64,000 nt of DNA from an uncultured Opitutales bacterium (GTDB taxonomy: Bacteria; Verrucomicrobiota; Verrucomicrobiia; Opitutales; Intestinicryptomonadaceae). The notes under the pieces were generated by a model that saw only the letters and a list, made by a program, of their open reading frames with translations, searched no databases and had not been told where the DNA came from. The position numbers and the translations under genes were made by a program. Shown piece after piece: positions 43,862-53,057 of the stretch (position 1 is its first letter; each line of letters starts with the position of its first letter). The DNA lies in assembly GCA_900545705.1 (NCBI GenBank), contig URAK01000001.1, positions 234,050-298,049 of the forward strand, in the 5' to 3' direction.

Positions 43862-45535
43862 TTAGGCGGAAGGTGTTTCCCCCTCGGCGCATAGTTTTCT
43901 GATCTTGCCGAGGTCGAGTTTTCCGGAGCTAAGCAGCGGAATTGCGTCCACTCTCACAAGGTGTTTGGGTATCCAGAGGTTTGGAAGTCCTGCTTCCGTA
44001 AGCAGGCGGCGCAATTTTGCCATCTCAATGTCGAAGGAGGAGATCAGCACGAGCGACTCGCCCTTGGCTTCATCTATGCGCGAGCCTATCGCAATCAGCG
44101 GAACTTCCGAATCCTGTATTCCAAGCGCTTTGACTATCGATTCCTCTACGCTCATGTGGGGAACCATTTCCCCGCCGATTTTTGAGAAGCGGGAAATTCT
44201 TCCTTTTATAAATATGAATCCGTCTTCGTCGAGGGCGGCGAGGTCGCCGGTATTTAGCCAGCCGTCGCGGAGTTTTTTCTTGTTTTCTTCGGGCTGGTTT
44301 AGGTATCCGCCGAAAATGCTCGCGCCTTTGAGATGCAATAAGCCGATGCTGCCGACCGGCAGAAATTCCCCTGTGTCGGGGTTCGCGACTGCCGCAAGCA
44401 TTCCTGGAAAAATTTCGCCTACGGATTCCGCCTTTGTTTGGCTCGGCTGCGGGCAGAATTCCCCGCGTTTTAGGTTCGGCGGAAGGTTTACGGCCACTAC
44501 CGGCGAGGCTTCCGTCAATCCGTATCCCTCCCAATAATAGACGTTCGGGAACTTTTCATTCCACTTTTCTATAAATCCTTCGGGAGTTTTTTCTGCGCCG
44601 CCGATTACCCCGTGCATTGCGGGGAAGTCTTCCGGCTTTCCCTTTTTGTAATAGGAGCGCAGGAAGGTTGGGGTGCTAATCATAATTGTAGATTTGTATT
44701 TGCGGGAGGCCTCCAAGTTTGCCTGCACTTCAAGCGGGCTTTGGACTGTCACCGACTGCATTCCGTATATTGCAGTCATCCAAACCTGTATTGTTTGCCC
44801 GAAACTGTGGAATAACGGCAGGTTTGCATGCAGGCGGGTGTCGGAATTTATAAGGCCAATATTCCACATTTGCACGCAATTTGCCATTATGTTGCGGTGG
44901 GTGAGCACTGCCGCTTTCGGCATGCCTTCGGAGCCGCTTGTGAATATTATCGATGCCTCCCTGTCGCCGCCATCGCGCGGAATCCCGTATATGCGCGACA
45001 ATACCCAGAACGGAAGCAGGCGTACGGCTACGAGTTTTGCGGCTATGCGCTTTTTGCCGATTTCCTTCAAAATATCGCCGATGTCGAAGAAATTGTCGGT
45101 CCATGGATAGTCCGGCGAGTGGGAGTCGACCTTGTCGCGAACTTTCTTTGAGCCGATTATCATTTTTACGTTTGCGCGCTCGAGGCAGGATCTTTCGGCT
45201 TCCGCCCCCATGGTGAAGTTGAGGTTTACGCTTACTTTTCCCGCGAGCTGCACTGCAAGATTTACCGCGATTCCGGGCAGGCAGGACGGCAGCGCTATGC
45301 CGATTCTTTCGTATTCTGGGAATTTCTTTTGTATGTATTCTTTGAGGGCGAGCGCGAGGGCGAGGACAGTTCCCCTGTCGGCTATTTTATTGAGCGAGCA
45401 GTCTATTACGTATTCGCGCCGCGTGTTCGCGCAGAGCGTCCGCATTGCGGCATAGCCAAGGTTGAGTTTAAGTATTTTTTGCCCGTTAAATTTTTCGAAG
45501 CCGCTGTCTACAATTTTGGAATCGATAATTTTCAT
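43862..45535 (-). CDS. AMP-forming acyl-CoA / acyl-ACP ligase
   Basis: This 557-residue adenylate-forming enzyme activates a carboxylic acid, probably a fatty acid, with ATP. Motifs are IIFTSGSEGMPKAAVLTHRN (P-loop), GYGLTEASPVVAV, LNTGDLAALDEDGFIFIKGR, and the C-terminal lysine in LLSSGKLDLGKI. It resembles the ligase half of the Aas protein (2-acyl-glycerophosphoethanolamine acyltransferase/ACP ligase) but has no acyltransferase domain. First gene of a minus-strand unit with the phosphatase and nadC. Divergent from fumarase across 220 bp. The choice between CoA and ACP as acceptor is open. Confidence 0.85.
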   Translation of the reverse strand: MKIIDSKIVDSGFEKFNGQKILKLNLGYAAMRTLCANTRREYVIDCSLNKIADRGTVLALALALKEYIQKKFPEYERIGIALPSCLPGIAVNLAVQLAGKVSVNLNFTMGAEAERSCLERANVKMIIGSKKVRDKVDSHSPDYPWTDNFFDIGDILKEIGKKRIAAKLVAVRLLPFWVLSRIYGIPRDGGDREASIIFTSGSEGMPKAAVLTHRNIMANCVQMWNIGLINSDTRLHANLPLFHSFGQTIQVWMTAIYGMQSVTVQSPLEVQANLEASRKYKSTIMISTPTFLRSYYKKGKPEDFPAMHGVIGGAEKTPEGFIEKWNEKFPNVYYWEGYGLTEASPVVAVNLPPNLKRGEFCPQPSQTKAESVGEIFPGMLAAVANPDTGEFLPVGSIGLLHLKGASIFGGYLNQPEENKKKLRDGWLNTGDLAALDEDGFIFIKGRISRFSKIGGEMVPHMSVEESIVKALGIQDSEVPLIAIGSRIDEAKGESLVLISSFDIEMAKLRRLLTEAGLPNLWIPKHLVRVDAIPLLSSGKLDLGKIRKLCAEGETPSA

Positions 45536-45755
45536 ATTCCCGCCTAATAAAAATCGCGGAGTTTTTATCTGACAAAACTCCTTTCTTCTATGTTCAGAAA
45601 TTATTAGCGCGCGTCAAGACGCTATTTGCCGTTTTTTCCCTGAGATAAGCCCGCGCAGGTAAAAAATTGCTTGTCTAAGGGGCGGAATTGGCAGATTATG
45701 CGAAAATACGCCGACTAATGCGCCGGTCAAAAAAATTTTAACAGACTAAAATATT

Positions 45756-47375
45756 ATGGCAGTTCCACCGTTTAAATACCAAAAAATGTTTCCGATGGGC
45801 GCGGACGACACCCAGTATCGCCTGCTGACCAAAGACTATGTTTCAACCGCCGAATTCGAGGGGCGCAAGATTCTCAAAGTCGATCCCGAGGGGCTCGCGG
45901 TTCTCGCCAGAAACGCCATGCGCGACGTGTCGTTCATGCTGAGGCCTGCGCATTTAAAGCTTGTTGCGGCAATACTCGAAGATCCGCAGGCTTCCGACAA
46001 CGATAAAAGCGTGGCTCTTACAATGCTCCGCAACGCGGAAGTTGCCGCCAAGGGAAAGCTCCCGTTCTGCCAGGATACCGGCACGGCGACAATCATCGGC
46101 AAAAAGGGTCAGTCTGTATGGACAAACGCCTGCGACGAGGAATACCTCTCCAAGGGCGTTTACGACTGCTACACGCAGGAAAATTTGCGCTACTCGCAAA
46201 ACGCCCCGCTTAATATGTGGGACGAAGTAAACACCGGATGCAACCTCCCCGCTCAAATCGACCTCTACGCGACGGACTCCGACAAATACGAATTTTTGTT
46301 CATAGCAAAGGGAGGCGGCTCCGCCAACAAAACGTACCTATATCAGGAAACGAAGGCGATAATAACGCCGGAAAAGCTCATTCCCTTTATGGTTGAAAAA
46401 ATGAAGGGTCTCGGGACGGCTGCATGCCCGCCATACCACATTGCATGGGTTGTGGGCGGAACGAGCGCCGAAGCGTGCCTCAAAACCGTAAAGCTTGCGT
46501 CGGTCAAGTACCTCGACTCTCTCCCGACCGAGGGCAACAAGCTTGGACACGCCTTCCGCGACGTGGAGCTTGAAAAGAAACTTTTGGAGGAAACCCGCAA
46601 ATTGGGAATAGGAGCGCAATTCGGGGGCGCGAATTTCGCGCTCGACGTGCGCGTAATCCGCATGCCGCGCCATGGCGCGAGCTGCCCGATAGGCCTTGGC
46701 GTTTCATGCTCCGCCGACAGAAACATGAAGGCCAAAATCGACGAAAACGGAATTTGGCTCGAACAGCTTGAACCCAATCCCGGAAGATTTATTCCCGAAA
46801 AATATAAAAATGTAGATACCGGCGACGGCGCTGTGGATATAGACCTAAACCGTCCGATGCCCGAGATTCTCGCGGAGCTGTCAAAATACCCCGTGAAGAC
46901 GAGGTTGAAGCTGCGCGGAACAATTATTGTAGCGCGCGACATAGCCCACGCCAAGCTCGCCGCGAGGTTGAAAGCGGGCGAGCCTCTTCCGCAGTATTTT
47001 AAGGACCACCCCGTATATTACGCTGGCCCCGCAAAGACTCCCGCAGGAATGCCGTCCGGCTCTTTCGGGCCGACGACCGCAGGGCGCATGGATCCGTACG
47101 TCGATCTGTTCCAATCCAACGGCGGAAGCATGGTTATGATTGCCAAGGGCAACCGCTCGCAAGTCGTCACCGACTCTTGCAAGAAGCACGGCGGATTCTA
47201 TCTCGGCTCAATCGGAGGCCCCGCGGCGATTCTCGCGCAGGACAACATCAAGAAAGTCGAGCTTGTGGAATATCCGGAGCTTGGAATGGAAGCTGTTTGG
47301 AAGATTGAAGTTGAAAACTTCCCGGCGTTTATCCTTGTTGACGACAAGGGCAACGATTTCTTTAAACAGCTTTAA
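45756..47375 (+). CDS. fumA: Class I fumarate hydratase, [4Fe-4S] type
   Basis: This 539-residue enzyme interconverts fumarate and malate in the citric acid cycle. Cluster cysteines fall at Cys 105 (PFCQDTGTA), Cys 224 (AACPPYH) and Cys 318 (GVSCSA), the same positions as in E. coli FumA. The C-terminal beta part includes GPTTAGRMDPYVDLFQSNGGSM and KKHGGFYLGSIGGPAA. The single-chain form is typical of FumA/FumB rather than the split two-subunit type. Oxygen-labile class I enzymes suit an anaerobic or microaerobic life. It is monocistronic with a strong terminator. Confidence 0.95.
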   Translation: MAVPPFKYQKMFPMGADDTQYRLLTKDYVSTAEFEGRKILKVDPEGLAVLARNAMRDVSFMLRPAHLKLVAAILEDPQASDNDKSVALTMLRNAEVAAKGKLPFCQDTGTATIIGKKGQSVWTNACDEEYLSKGVYDCYTQENLRYSQNAPLNMWDEVNTGCNLPAQIDLYATDSDKYEFLFIAKGGGSANKTYLYQETKAIITPEKLIPFMVEKMKGLGTAACPPYHIAWVVGGTSAEACLKTVKLASVKYLDSLPTEGNKLGHAFRDVELEKKLLEETRKLGIGAQFGGANFALDVRVIRMPRHGASCPIGLGVSCSADRNMKAKIDENGIWLEQLEPNPGRFIPEKYKNVDTGDGAVDIDLNRPMPEILAELSKYPVKTRLKLRGTIIVARDIAHAKLAARLKAGEPLPQYFKDHPVYYAGPAKTPAGMPSGSFGPTTAGRMDPYVDLFQSNGGSMVMIAKGNRSQVVTDSCKKHGGFYLGSIGGPAAILAQDNIKKVELVEYPELGMEAVWKIEVENFPAFILVDDKGNDFFKQL

Positions 47376-47394
47376 AAAAATCTCTTGAATGGAA

Positions 47395-47419
47395 AACCCC
47401 GCAATCGCGGGGTTTTTTT
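47395..47419 (+). terminator. Rho-independent terminator of fumarase
   Basis: Perfect 8-bp stem AACCCCGC / GCGGGGTT, 4-base loop and T7, 20 bp after the stop codon. Confidence 0.93.
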
Positions 47420-48024
47420 ATGCGCGGCTTTTCAAATAGGGCGGGGCGGAATTATTTTCCGCCCGCAAAATTTTTTTGTGCATGATTTGCTCTATTCTTA
47501 AATTGCGTCTTTTATTCTAAATTGCCGGAATTTTTTCATCAATATTTTGCTTTTTGTATAGCGACTAAATTTTAGGCGCGCGTTCAGCAATTTTTGCCAA
47601 AATATTTTGTTTTTCTTCTCGAATCTCTACCAAATTTTAGGTGTGCTTAAAACAGTCTTTGTTGCTAACAAGTGCTTTTGCTTCCGTATCGTGGCTGTGC
47701 GCGGGTTTAAATCTTGGCTTTTAAAAAATATTTTTTCGCCAAGTGCAGTTTTACCATAATTATTTCTTTGTATGGGCGAATTTTTCTTAATGAGTTGTGC
47801 CGTAGAAAGTAAATAGAGCGTTTTTTTGTGCGGCATGGATATACTTTGCTTTACCGCGCGGCGGGCAGATTTTTGTAAAGCTATTGATTGGCGGCAGGCC
47901 CCGCGCGGAGAATGTCTTTTATTATGCGCGCAAAGACTTTTTAGATTTTTTCTTTAAAAGGAAATAGTCAACGCGGGTGATTAAAAATTTTGAATGGCAT
48001 ATTAGATATAAAAATTAAAAAACG
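47420..48024. other. AT-rich intergenic region with imperfect repeats
   Basis: This lies between two convergent terminators, so it is probably silent or holds its own small unit. It contains an imperfect direct repeat (47541-47581 and 47601-47646). No coding frame is persuasive. I see no tRNA-like or known RNA structure. Confidence 0.4.
47541..47646 (+). repeat. Imperfect tandem repeat, two units
   Basis: Unit 1 (47541-47581) and unit 2 (47601-47646) both start AATATTTTG, continue T-rich, and end CTAAATTTTAGGCGCGC or CCAAATTTTAGGTGTGC. A 19-base gap separates them. Divergence suggests an old duplication. Confidence 0.5.
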
Positions 48025-48025
48025 T

Positions 48026-48063
48026 AAAAAAATTCTTCCCACCCTATTTCAGGAGGGAAGAAT
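48026..48063 (-). terminator. Rho-independent terminator of recA
   Basis: Perfect 9-bp inverted repeat ATTCTTCCC (48032-48040) / GGGAAGAAT (48055-48063), 14-base loop, followed on the minus strand by a T run. It is about 105 bp after the recA stop. Confidence 0.85.
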
Positions 48064-48167
48064 ATCTTGCATTTGTTGCGCGATGTTAAAAATTCCGCAA
48101 CTTACGGCGTCAAGCCTTGCTCAAAAAGAGTTTGTAGGTCTTATAAATTTTCCGAGACGATATACGG

Positions 48168-49214
48168 TTAAACGTTCTCGCCAAGTGCAGTGCCGCCAAC
48201 GACTGTCGTTGACGAGGTTATAGCCTCGCGGATTTTGTCGGCGACGTCCGGGTGGTCGGCAAGATAGGCTTTTGCAGCCTCGCGCCCCTGTCCGATAAGC
48301 TCGCCGTTATAGGAAATCCAAGCGCCTTTCTTTTCGAGTATCTTTTGCTCTATGCCCAAGTCGATTAGGCTGCCCGTAAGAGAAATGCCCTCGTTGTACA
48401 TGATGTCGAATTCGCATTCTGTAAACGGCGGCGCAACCTTGTTCTTTACGACTTTTATCTTTGTGCGGTTCCCGATGACTTTGCCGGAGGCGTCTTTAAT
48501 CTGGCCGATTCTCCGTATGTCAATGCGCACAGAAGCGAAGAATTTTAGAGCCCTGCCGCCGGGAGTCGTTTCGGGATTGCCGAACATCACGCCGATCTTC
48601 TCGCGTATTTGGTTTGTGAATACGCATATGCAGCGCGTCTTGCTGATTGCGGCCGTGAGGCGGCGCATTGCCTGGCTCATCATTCTGGCTTGAAGCCCGA
48701 CTGTGGTGTCGCCCATCTGCCCGTCGAGTTCCTGCCTCGATACGAGAGCCGCAACCGAGTCTATAACAACGACGTCAATCGCGCCGGAGCGTATGAGGGT
48801 CTCCGCTATATTTAGGGCGTCCTCGCCGCATTCGGGCTGGGCGACCATCAAGTTTTCGAGGTCAACCCCGACGACTTTTGCGTAGTGGGGGTCGAGCGCA
48901 TGTTCCACGTCTATGAACACTGCGTTGCCGCCTTTGCGCTGGGCTTCGGCGATAAGAGAAAGGCACAAAGTTGTCTTGCCGGAGGATTCAGGGCCGTAAA
49001 TTTCAACAATTCTTCCGCGCGGAAGACCGCCGACGCCGAGGGCGAGGTCTATTGCGACCGAACCTGTGCTAATCGTTTCGACATTCATTTTTGTCGCGTC
49101 TCCAAGCCGCACTAGCGAGCCTTCGCCGAATTGTTTATTGACCATGCTGAGGGCGGCTTCAAGGGCTTTGTCGTCCTTCGCGATTTGTTGTGTGGGAATT
49201 TTCTGTTTTGCCAT
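48168..49214 (-). CDS. recA: Recombinase RecA
   Basis: This 348-residue ATPase promotes strand exchange and LexA cleavage. Walker A is GPESSGKT at 74-81. Also seen are VEHALDP, VVVIDSVAALV (Walker B), QARMMSQAMRRLTAAI, the L2 loop FTNQIREKIGVMFGNPETTPGGRALKF, and the C-terminal domain AKAYLADHPDVADKIREAI. Length is standard. No Shine-Dalgarno is visible upstream. I found no convincing LexA-type palindrome in the 160 bp before the start, but LexA sites in this phylum are poorly known to me. The neighbour is a divergent sialidase-like gene. Confidence 0.98.
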   Translation of the reverse strand: MAKQKIPTQQIAKDDKALEAALSMVNKQFGEGSLVRLGDATKMNVETISTGSVAIDLALGVGGLPRGRIVEIYGPESSGKTTLCLSLIAEAQRKGGNAVFIDVEHALDPHYAKVVGVDLENLMVAQPECGEDALNIAETLIRSGAIDVVVIDSVAALVSRQELDGQMGDTTVGLQARMMSQAMRRLTAAISKTRCICVFTNQIREKIGVMFGNPETTPGGRALKFFASVRIDIRRIGQIKDASGKVIGNRTKIKVVKNKVAPPFTECEFDIMYNEGISLTGSLIDLGIEQKILEKKGAWISYNGELIGQGREAAKAYLADHPDVADKIREAITSSTTVVGGTALGENV

Positions 49215-49377
49215 GGTTTATATTATCGGAGGATTTATTTTTAAATTCGCGTGTTTTTATATTCCTGCGGCGTCCGGGTGTCCACAAAATTATTTTTCGC
49301 TGAAATTTTTATTTCTCCGATGGGGCGATTTGCCCAATATGCTTGACGGTAAAATGCGGCGCTAATATTAGTGGCGT

Positions 49378-51087
49378 ATGAAACAGTTTGGCGTTTATTG
49401 TCTTGCGGGATTATTGTCGATTGCCGGCCAATTTTGTATCGGCGGCGAAAACGGTTTGGATAAAATATATTCGCCTAAGGTTGTTGGAGTTCCGCCGGCG
49501 GACGCAGTCTCGGGGCTTTGCACGATGCCCGACGGGAAAATACGCCATTACAACTACGGGGGGCAGCCCGAAAATTTAAAGAGCGGTACGCACGGCGAAG
49601 TCTCCAACAGAATGTATATAGAAAGTTCCGACATGGGGCTGACTTGGACCGAAACCCAGGCTCCGGCTGGAAAGGAATTTGGGGTGTATTTCGACAAGTC
49701 GCGCGGCAAATATTTTAACATTATAAATATCGGCGGAAGCGCTTGGTTCTTGGATTGCGGAACAGACGGAGAATGTGTCGAAAAAACGCAGATATGCCCG
49801 TGGAGGTTGGAACTAAACGCGGAGCCTCTTATAGTTGACGGGCGCATTCTTATGCCCATTACATTGCGGACTTCAAGCTCCCAGAATTTAGATTTTGTAT
49901 TCGGCGCGATTTTTTTAATTAGCGACGATTTTGGCAAAACATGGAAGAAGTCGAGCCGCCTAAACGTGCCGCACCACAAGGCGGGAGGCTTGCACAAAGG
50001 CACGCGCTGGAATCACGACGCAATGGAACCTTCTGCCGTGCGCCTCAAAGACGGAAGGTTGTGGGTTATCCTGCGCACGTCGCTCGACAACCTTTGGCAG
50101 TCGTATTCTTCCAACGGCGGCTTGACTTGGAGCAAGCCCGTGCCGACAAATTTTTACGGAACGTGCGTTATGCCAAAAATAAAACGCCTTTCCGACGGGC
50201 GCCTTTTGCTGATGTGGTCGAACGGAACGGCCCTTCCTGAAGTTGAAGGCGCGGACGGCGTCTGGGAGGACGTATTTACGAATCGCAGCGCAATTCATGC
50301 GGCAATTTCCGACGATGATGGCAAAACGTGGCGCGGATTCCGCGAGGTACTTCTCGATCCGCGCCGCAATGCTTCCGATTTTTCTTCTGCCCCCGGAAGG
50401 GACAAGAGCGTCCACCAGTCGCAATTTATCGAGGTTGCGCCCGGAAAAATTTTGGCTTCAATCGGGCAAAGCAAGCTGAACAGGAGGCTCGTGCTTTTCG
50501 ATGTCGGGTGGCTTCTTGAAAAGTCTCGCGAATGCGATTTTTCAAACGGCTTGCAGGATTGGAGTGTGTTCAACTACAAGAAGGGAATAAAGGGGCACTG
50601 CGCATACGATAGAATCGAGGGTTGCGGGCTTGCCGACAATCCGGATTCCCCAGACAAAAAATGTTTGCTACTAAAATATGTTCCCGACAATTCTCTCGTA
50701 AGCGATCTCCGCGGGGCGGTGTGGAATTTTCCAATGGCGCGCAAAGGCGAAATAAAGCTCAAAGTGAAAATTCCGTCGGGATTTAAGGGAGCTAAGGTTA
50801 TGCTGCACGACCGCTGGATAAATCCGTCCGACGAAGTTGCCGAAAATTACGCGCTTTTTTCCGCGGACATACCAGAGTCTCTCGGCGACGGTTCCACCCG
50901 CGAGCTTGTTTTTACATTCGACGCCGACAGCGGCAAGGCGGAACTTTCCTGCGGCGGCAAAAAAATTGCCGATTGCAAAATCTCCCGCAAAGCTCCGATA
51001 GGGATTTCATACCTTCACTTGCAGACTTCCCGCAAATCTCCGGACGCCGGAATGTATGTATTGTCTGTGGCTGAAAACGGCTTTTGA
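49378..51087 (+). CDS. Secreted sialidase-like (BNR/Asp-box) enzyme
   Basis: This 569-residue protein has a signal peptide (FGVYCLAGLLSIAGQF). Four Asp-box motifs are visible: SDMGLTWTE, SDDFGKTWKK, SSNGGLTWSK and SDDDGKTWRG, typical of six-bladed sialidase-type propellers. A catalytic-type Glu may be in the EPSAVRLKDGRLWVILR segment. The last 170 residues (from CDFSNGLQDWSVFNYKKG) form a separate beta-sandwich, probably carbohydrate-binding. It may remove sialic acid or act as another exo-glycosidase or rhamnosidase-like enzyme; the arginine triad cannot be confirmed by eye. Monocistronic with its own terminator. Confidence 0.8.
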   Translation: MKQFGVYCLAGLLSIAGQFCIGGENGLDKIYSPKVVGVPPADAVSGLCTMPDGKIRHYNYGGQPENLKSGTHGEVSNRMYIESSDMGLTWTETQAPAGKEFGVYFDKSRGKYFNIINIGGSAWFLDCGTDGECVEKTQICPWRLELNAEPLIVDGRILMPITLRTSSSQNLDFVFGAIFLISDDFGKTWKKSSRLNVPHHKAGGLHKGTRWNHDAMEPSAVRLKDGRLWVILRTSLDNLWQSYSSNGGLTWSKPVPTNFYGTCVMPKIKRLSDGRLLLMWSNGTALPEVEGADGVWEDVFTNRSAIHAAISDDDGKTWRGFREVLLDPRRNASDFSSAPGRDKSVHQSQFIEVAPGKILASIGQSKLNRRLVLFDVGWLLEKSRECDFSNGLQDWSVFNYKKGIKGHCAYDRIEGCGLADNPDSPDKKCLLLKYVPDNSLVSDLRGAVWNFPMARKGEIKLKVKIPSGFKGAKVMLHDRWINPSDEVAENYALFSADIPESLGDGSTRELVFTFDADSGKAELSCGGKKIADCKISRKAPIGISYLHLQTSRKSPDAGMYVLSVAENGF

Positions 51088-51104
51088 TTCCCAATTTTCT
51101 AACC

Positions 51105-51154
51105 CTAACGGGTAAAAGCGCATTGCTTTGCTTTTATCCGTTAGCTTTATTTTT
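51105..51154 (+). terminator. Rho-independent terminator of the sialidase-like gene
   Basis: Long 15-bp stem with one G-U pair (51105-51119 with 51130-51144), 10-base loop, then CTTTATTTTT. It starts 18 bp after the stop codon. Confidence 0.85.
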
Positions 51155-51800
51155 CGACATAGCCGCCATAAAAAAAACTGGCGCGGAGTTTTTTCATTTT
51201 CCCGCGGGGCGGGGCATGCTTATTGGAATCTCAAATATTTTATGGTTTTTTACCTTGCGATGAAAAGGGATTTGGGCAATTCGTCGCGCGTAAAAAATAT
51301 CTTTGCCTGTGCAAATGGAAATTTTTTTTTGCGTTGGGGAAAACAAGCAAAGGCTGGTTTTCTATTCTAAATTCCGACTGCCAATCCGCATCGTTAAAAT
51401 TTCGCCGATCCCTCAAAAAGCGGCGCTAATAAGCAATTTTATCGCAACGCTAAATTTAGCAACGCAAGATTTGTTGTCTGCGCCCGAGGCATATCTTTTT
51501 ATTTGATAATCGGCTTCTATAGAAAATTTATCGGCGCTTTTAATTGCGCGCTTTTCTCGGATTTCTATCTGCGCGCTGAAAATTTTTTGTTTTCTGATAA
51601 TTGTTTTTCAAGGCGCGGAAGGTTTGCATTTTTAAGCCAAATGCCGCATGGCATTTCCCGAATGTAAAAAAATTGTCTTAGCAAAAATATCTAATCGGGG
51701 TGGCGCATACTGGCAATTTTCCCCCCCCCCAAAAAAAATTCCGCCCGCCGATTTTTTATAATTACATTACTACCGAATGACTGAAATTTTTTGGACGGAT
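51155..51800. other. Intergenic region with homopolymer tract, no gene seen
   Basis: This lies between convergent terminators. Short frames on the plus strand around 51128-51506 overlap each other and have no family features. The notable element is a T4-C10-A8 run at 51717-51738. Otherwise it is AT-rich without clear structure. Confidence 0.45.
51717..51738. repeat. Homopolymer run T4-C10-A8
   Basis: Ten C residues (51721-51730) directly followed by eight A. Such tracts are prone to slippage and to sequencing error. No promoter or gene start lies close on the plus strand. Confidence 0.8.
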
Positions 51801-51832
51801 AAAAAAAGCGCAGGCTAAACGTCAGCCGGCGC
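51801..51832 (-). terminator. Rho-independent terminator of the uxuA operon
   Basis: Stem GCGCAGGCT (51808-51816) / AGCCGGCGC (51824-51832) with one mismatch and a 7-base loop. It is followed on the minus strand by T7 (complement of 51801-51807), 25 bp after the uxuA stop. Confidence 0.82.
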
Positions 51833-51856
51833 TTAAAAAAGTATTTTTATTCGGCG

Positions 51857-53035
51857 TCAATCGCAGAGGGCCGCCTCAACACCGCGGATTTCCGCAAGAC
51901 CCTTCATTCGCCCTATGTACGAGTATCCGGGGTTTGCCGTCGGAGGTTTGAGAAGGTCGTCCGCCATGTCGCGGCCGTGGTCGGGGCGGAAGACTATTTT
52001 GTTTCCGCCGCTTTTAAGGCGCTCGTCTTGAAGCTCCATAAGCTTTCGCACTACCTTTACCATAGGCACCCGCCCCTCCAAGTGCCCTGCTTCGTAAAAA
52101 CTGCCGTCGGGGTTGACCTGCGTGCTGCGAAGGTGCGCGATGTATATTCTGTCCCTGAGGGCGTCGAGCATTTGCGGAATGTCGTTGTGCAAGCCTGCGC
52201 TTAGGGAGCCCGTGCAGAAGCATATTGTGTTTGAGCGGCTCGGATTCGCCGCGAACATTTCCTGAAAATCCGACAACCGCGAGGCTATGCGCGGAAGCCC
52301 CAGAACGTCAAAAGGCGGGTCGTCGGGGTGGATTGCCATTATGCTTCCAAATTCCTCCGCCACGGGCAGAACTTCGTCCAAAAACAGCTTCAAGTGCGTT
52401 TTAAGCTTTGCGGCGTCTATGCCGTCGTACTTGGCGAGCATTTTGCGGACATCGCCTATTTCAAGCCCCATTTTGCAGCCGGGGAACACATCGATTATCG
52501 ATCTCTCAAAAGCTTTTCTCTTATCACCGTCGAGAGATTCAAAGAATTTTTCAGCGGCTTCTAATTGGGCTTGCGTATAGTTTTTTTCGGCGCCCTCGCG
52601 TTTTAGCAGGTATATCTCAAACGCGGCAAATTGCACGGGGTCGAAGCGCAGGCAGCGCGAGCCGTCCGGCAACCGATAGTGCAAGTCGGTGCGTATCCAG
52701 TCGAGCACGGGCATAAAATTGTATATTATGTTCTTTATGCCGCATGCCGCCAAATTGCGTATGGTCTGCTTGTAGTTTTCAATATGGCGCTCAAAATCGC
52801 CGGAGCGCAGTTTTATGTCCTCCGAGACGGGCACTGATTCTACCGTGTCCCATTCAAGCCCGTAAGAGGCAACTTTTTCTTGGCGGGCGGCGATGTCTTC
52901 GACGCTCCAAACTTCCCCGTACGGTATCTGGTGCAGCGACGTAAACACGCTTTTCGCGCCGCTTTGGGCTATGAATTCCAGCGGGACTTCGTCGTTGTCG
53001 CCGTACCATCTAAACCCTGCTTTCAAAGGCTGCAT
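51857..53035 (-). CDS. uxuA: D-mannonate dehydratase
   Basis: This 392-residue enzyme of the xylose-isomerase-like fold dehydrates D-mannonate to 2-keto-3-deoxygluconate. Recognisable are FRWYGDNDEVPLEFIAQSG at the start, YNFMPVLDWIRTDL, MAIHPDDPPFDVLGLPRI, SNTICFCTGSLSA, IAHLRSTQ and FRPDHGRDM; the last holds metal-binding His and Asp residues. Length is normal. It is the last gene of the minus-strand operon and lies 22 bp after the SDR gene that supplies its substrate. Confidence 0.96.
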   Translation of the reverse strand: MQPLKAGFRWYGDNDEVPLEFIAQSGAKSVFTSLHQIPYGEVWSVEDIAARQEKVASYGLEWDTVESVPVSEDIKLRSGDFERHIENYKQTIRNLAACGIKNIIYNFMPVLDWIRTDLHYRLPDGSRCLRFDPVQFAAFEIYLLKREGAEKNYTQAQLEAAEKFFESLDGDKRKAFERSIIDVFPGCKMGLEIGDVRKMLAKYDGIDAAKLKTHLKLFLDEVLPVAEEFGSIMAIHPDDPPFDVLGLPRIASRLSDFQEMFAANPSRSNTICFCTGSLSAGLHNDIPQMLDALRDRIYIAHLRSTQVNPDGSFYEAGHLEGRVPMVKVVRKLMELQDERLKSGGNKIVFRPDHGRDMADDLLKPPTANPGYSYIGRMKGLAEIRGVEAALCD

Positions 53036-53057
53036 AATTTTCCCCTCTTTCCAGCTG

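Noticed and set aside
47990..48223. 77-codon plus-strand frame
   Set aside because: It crosses the recA terminator hairpin and runs antisense into the 3' end of recA.
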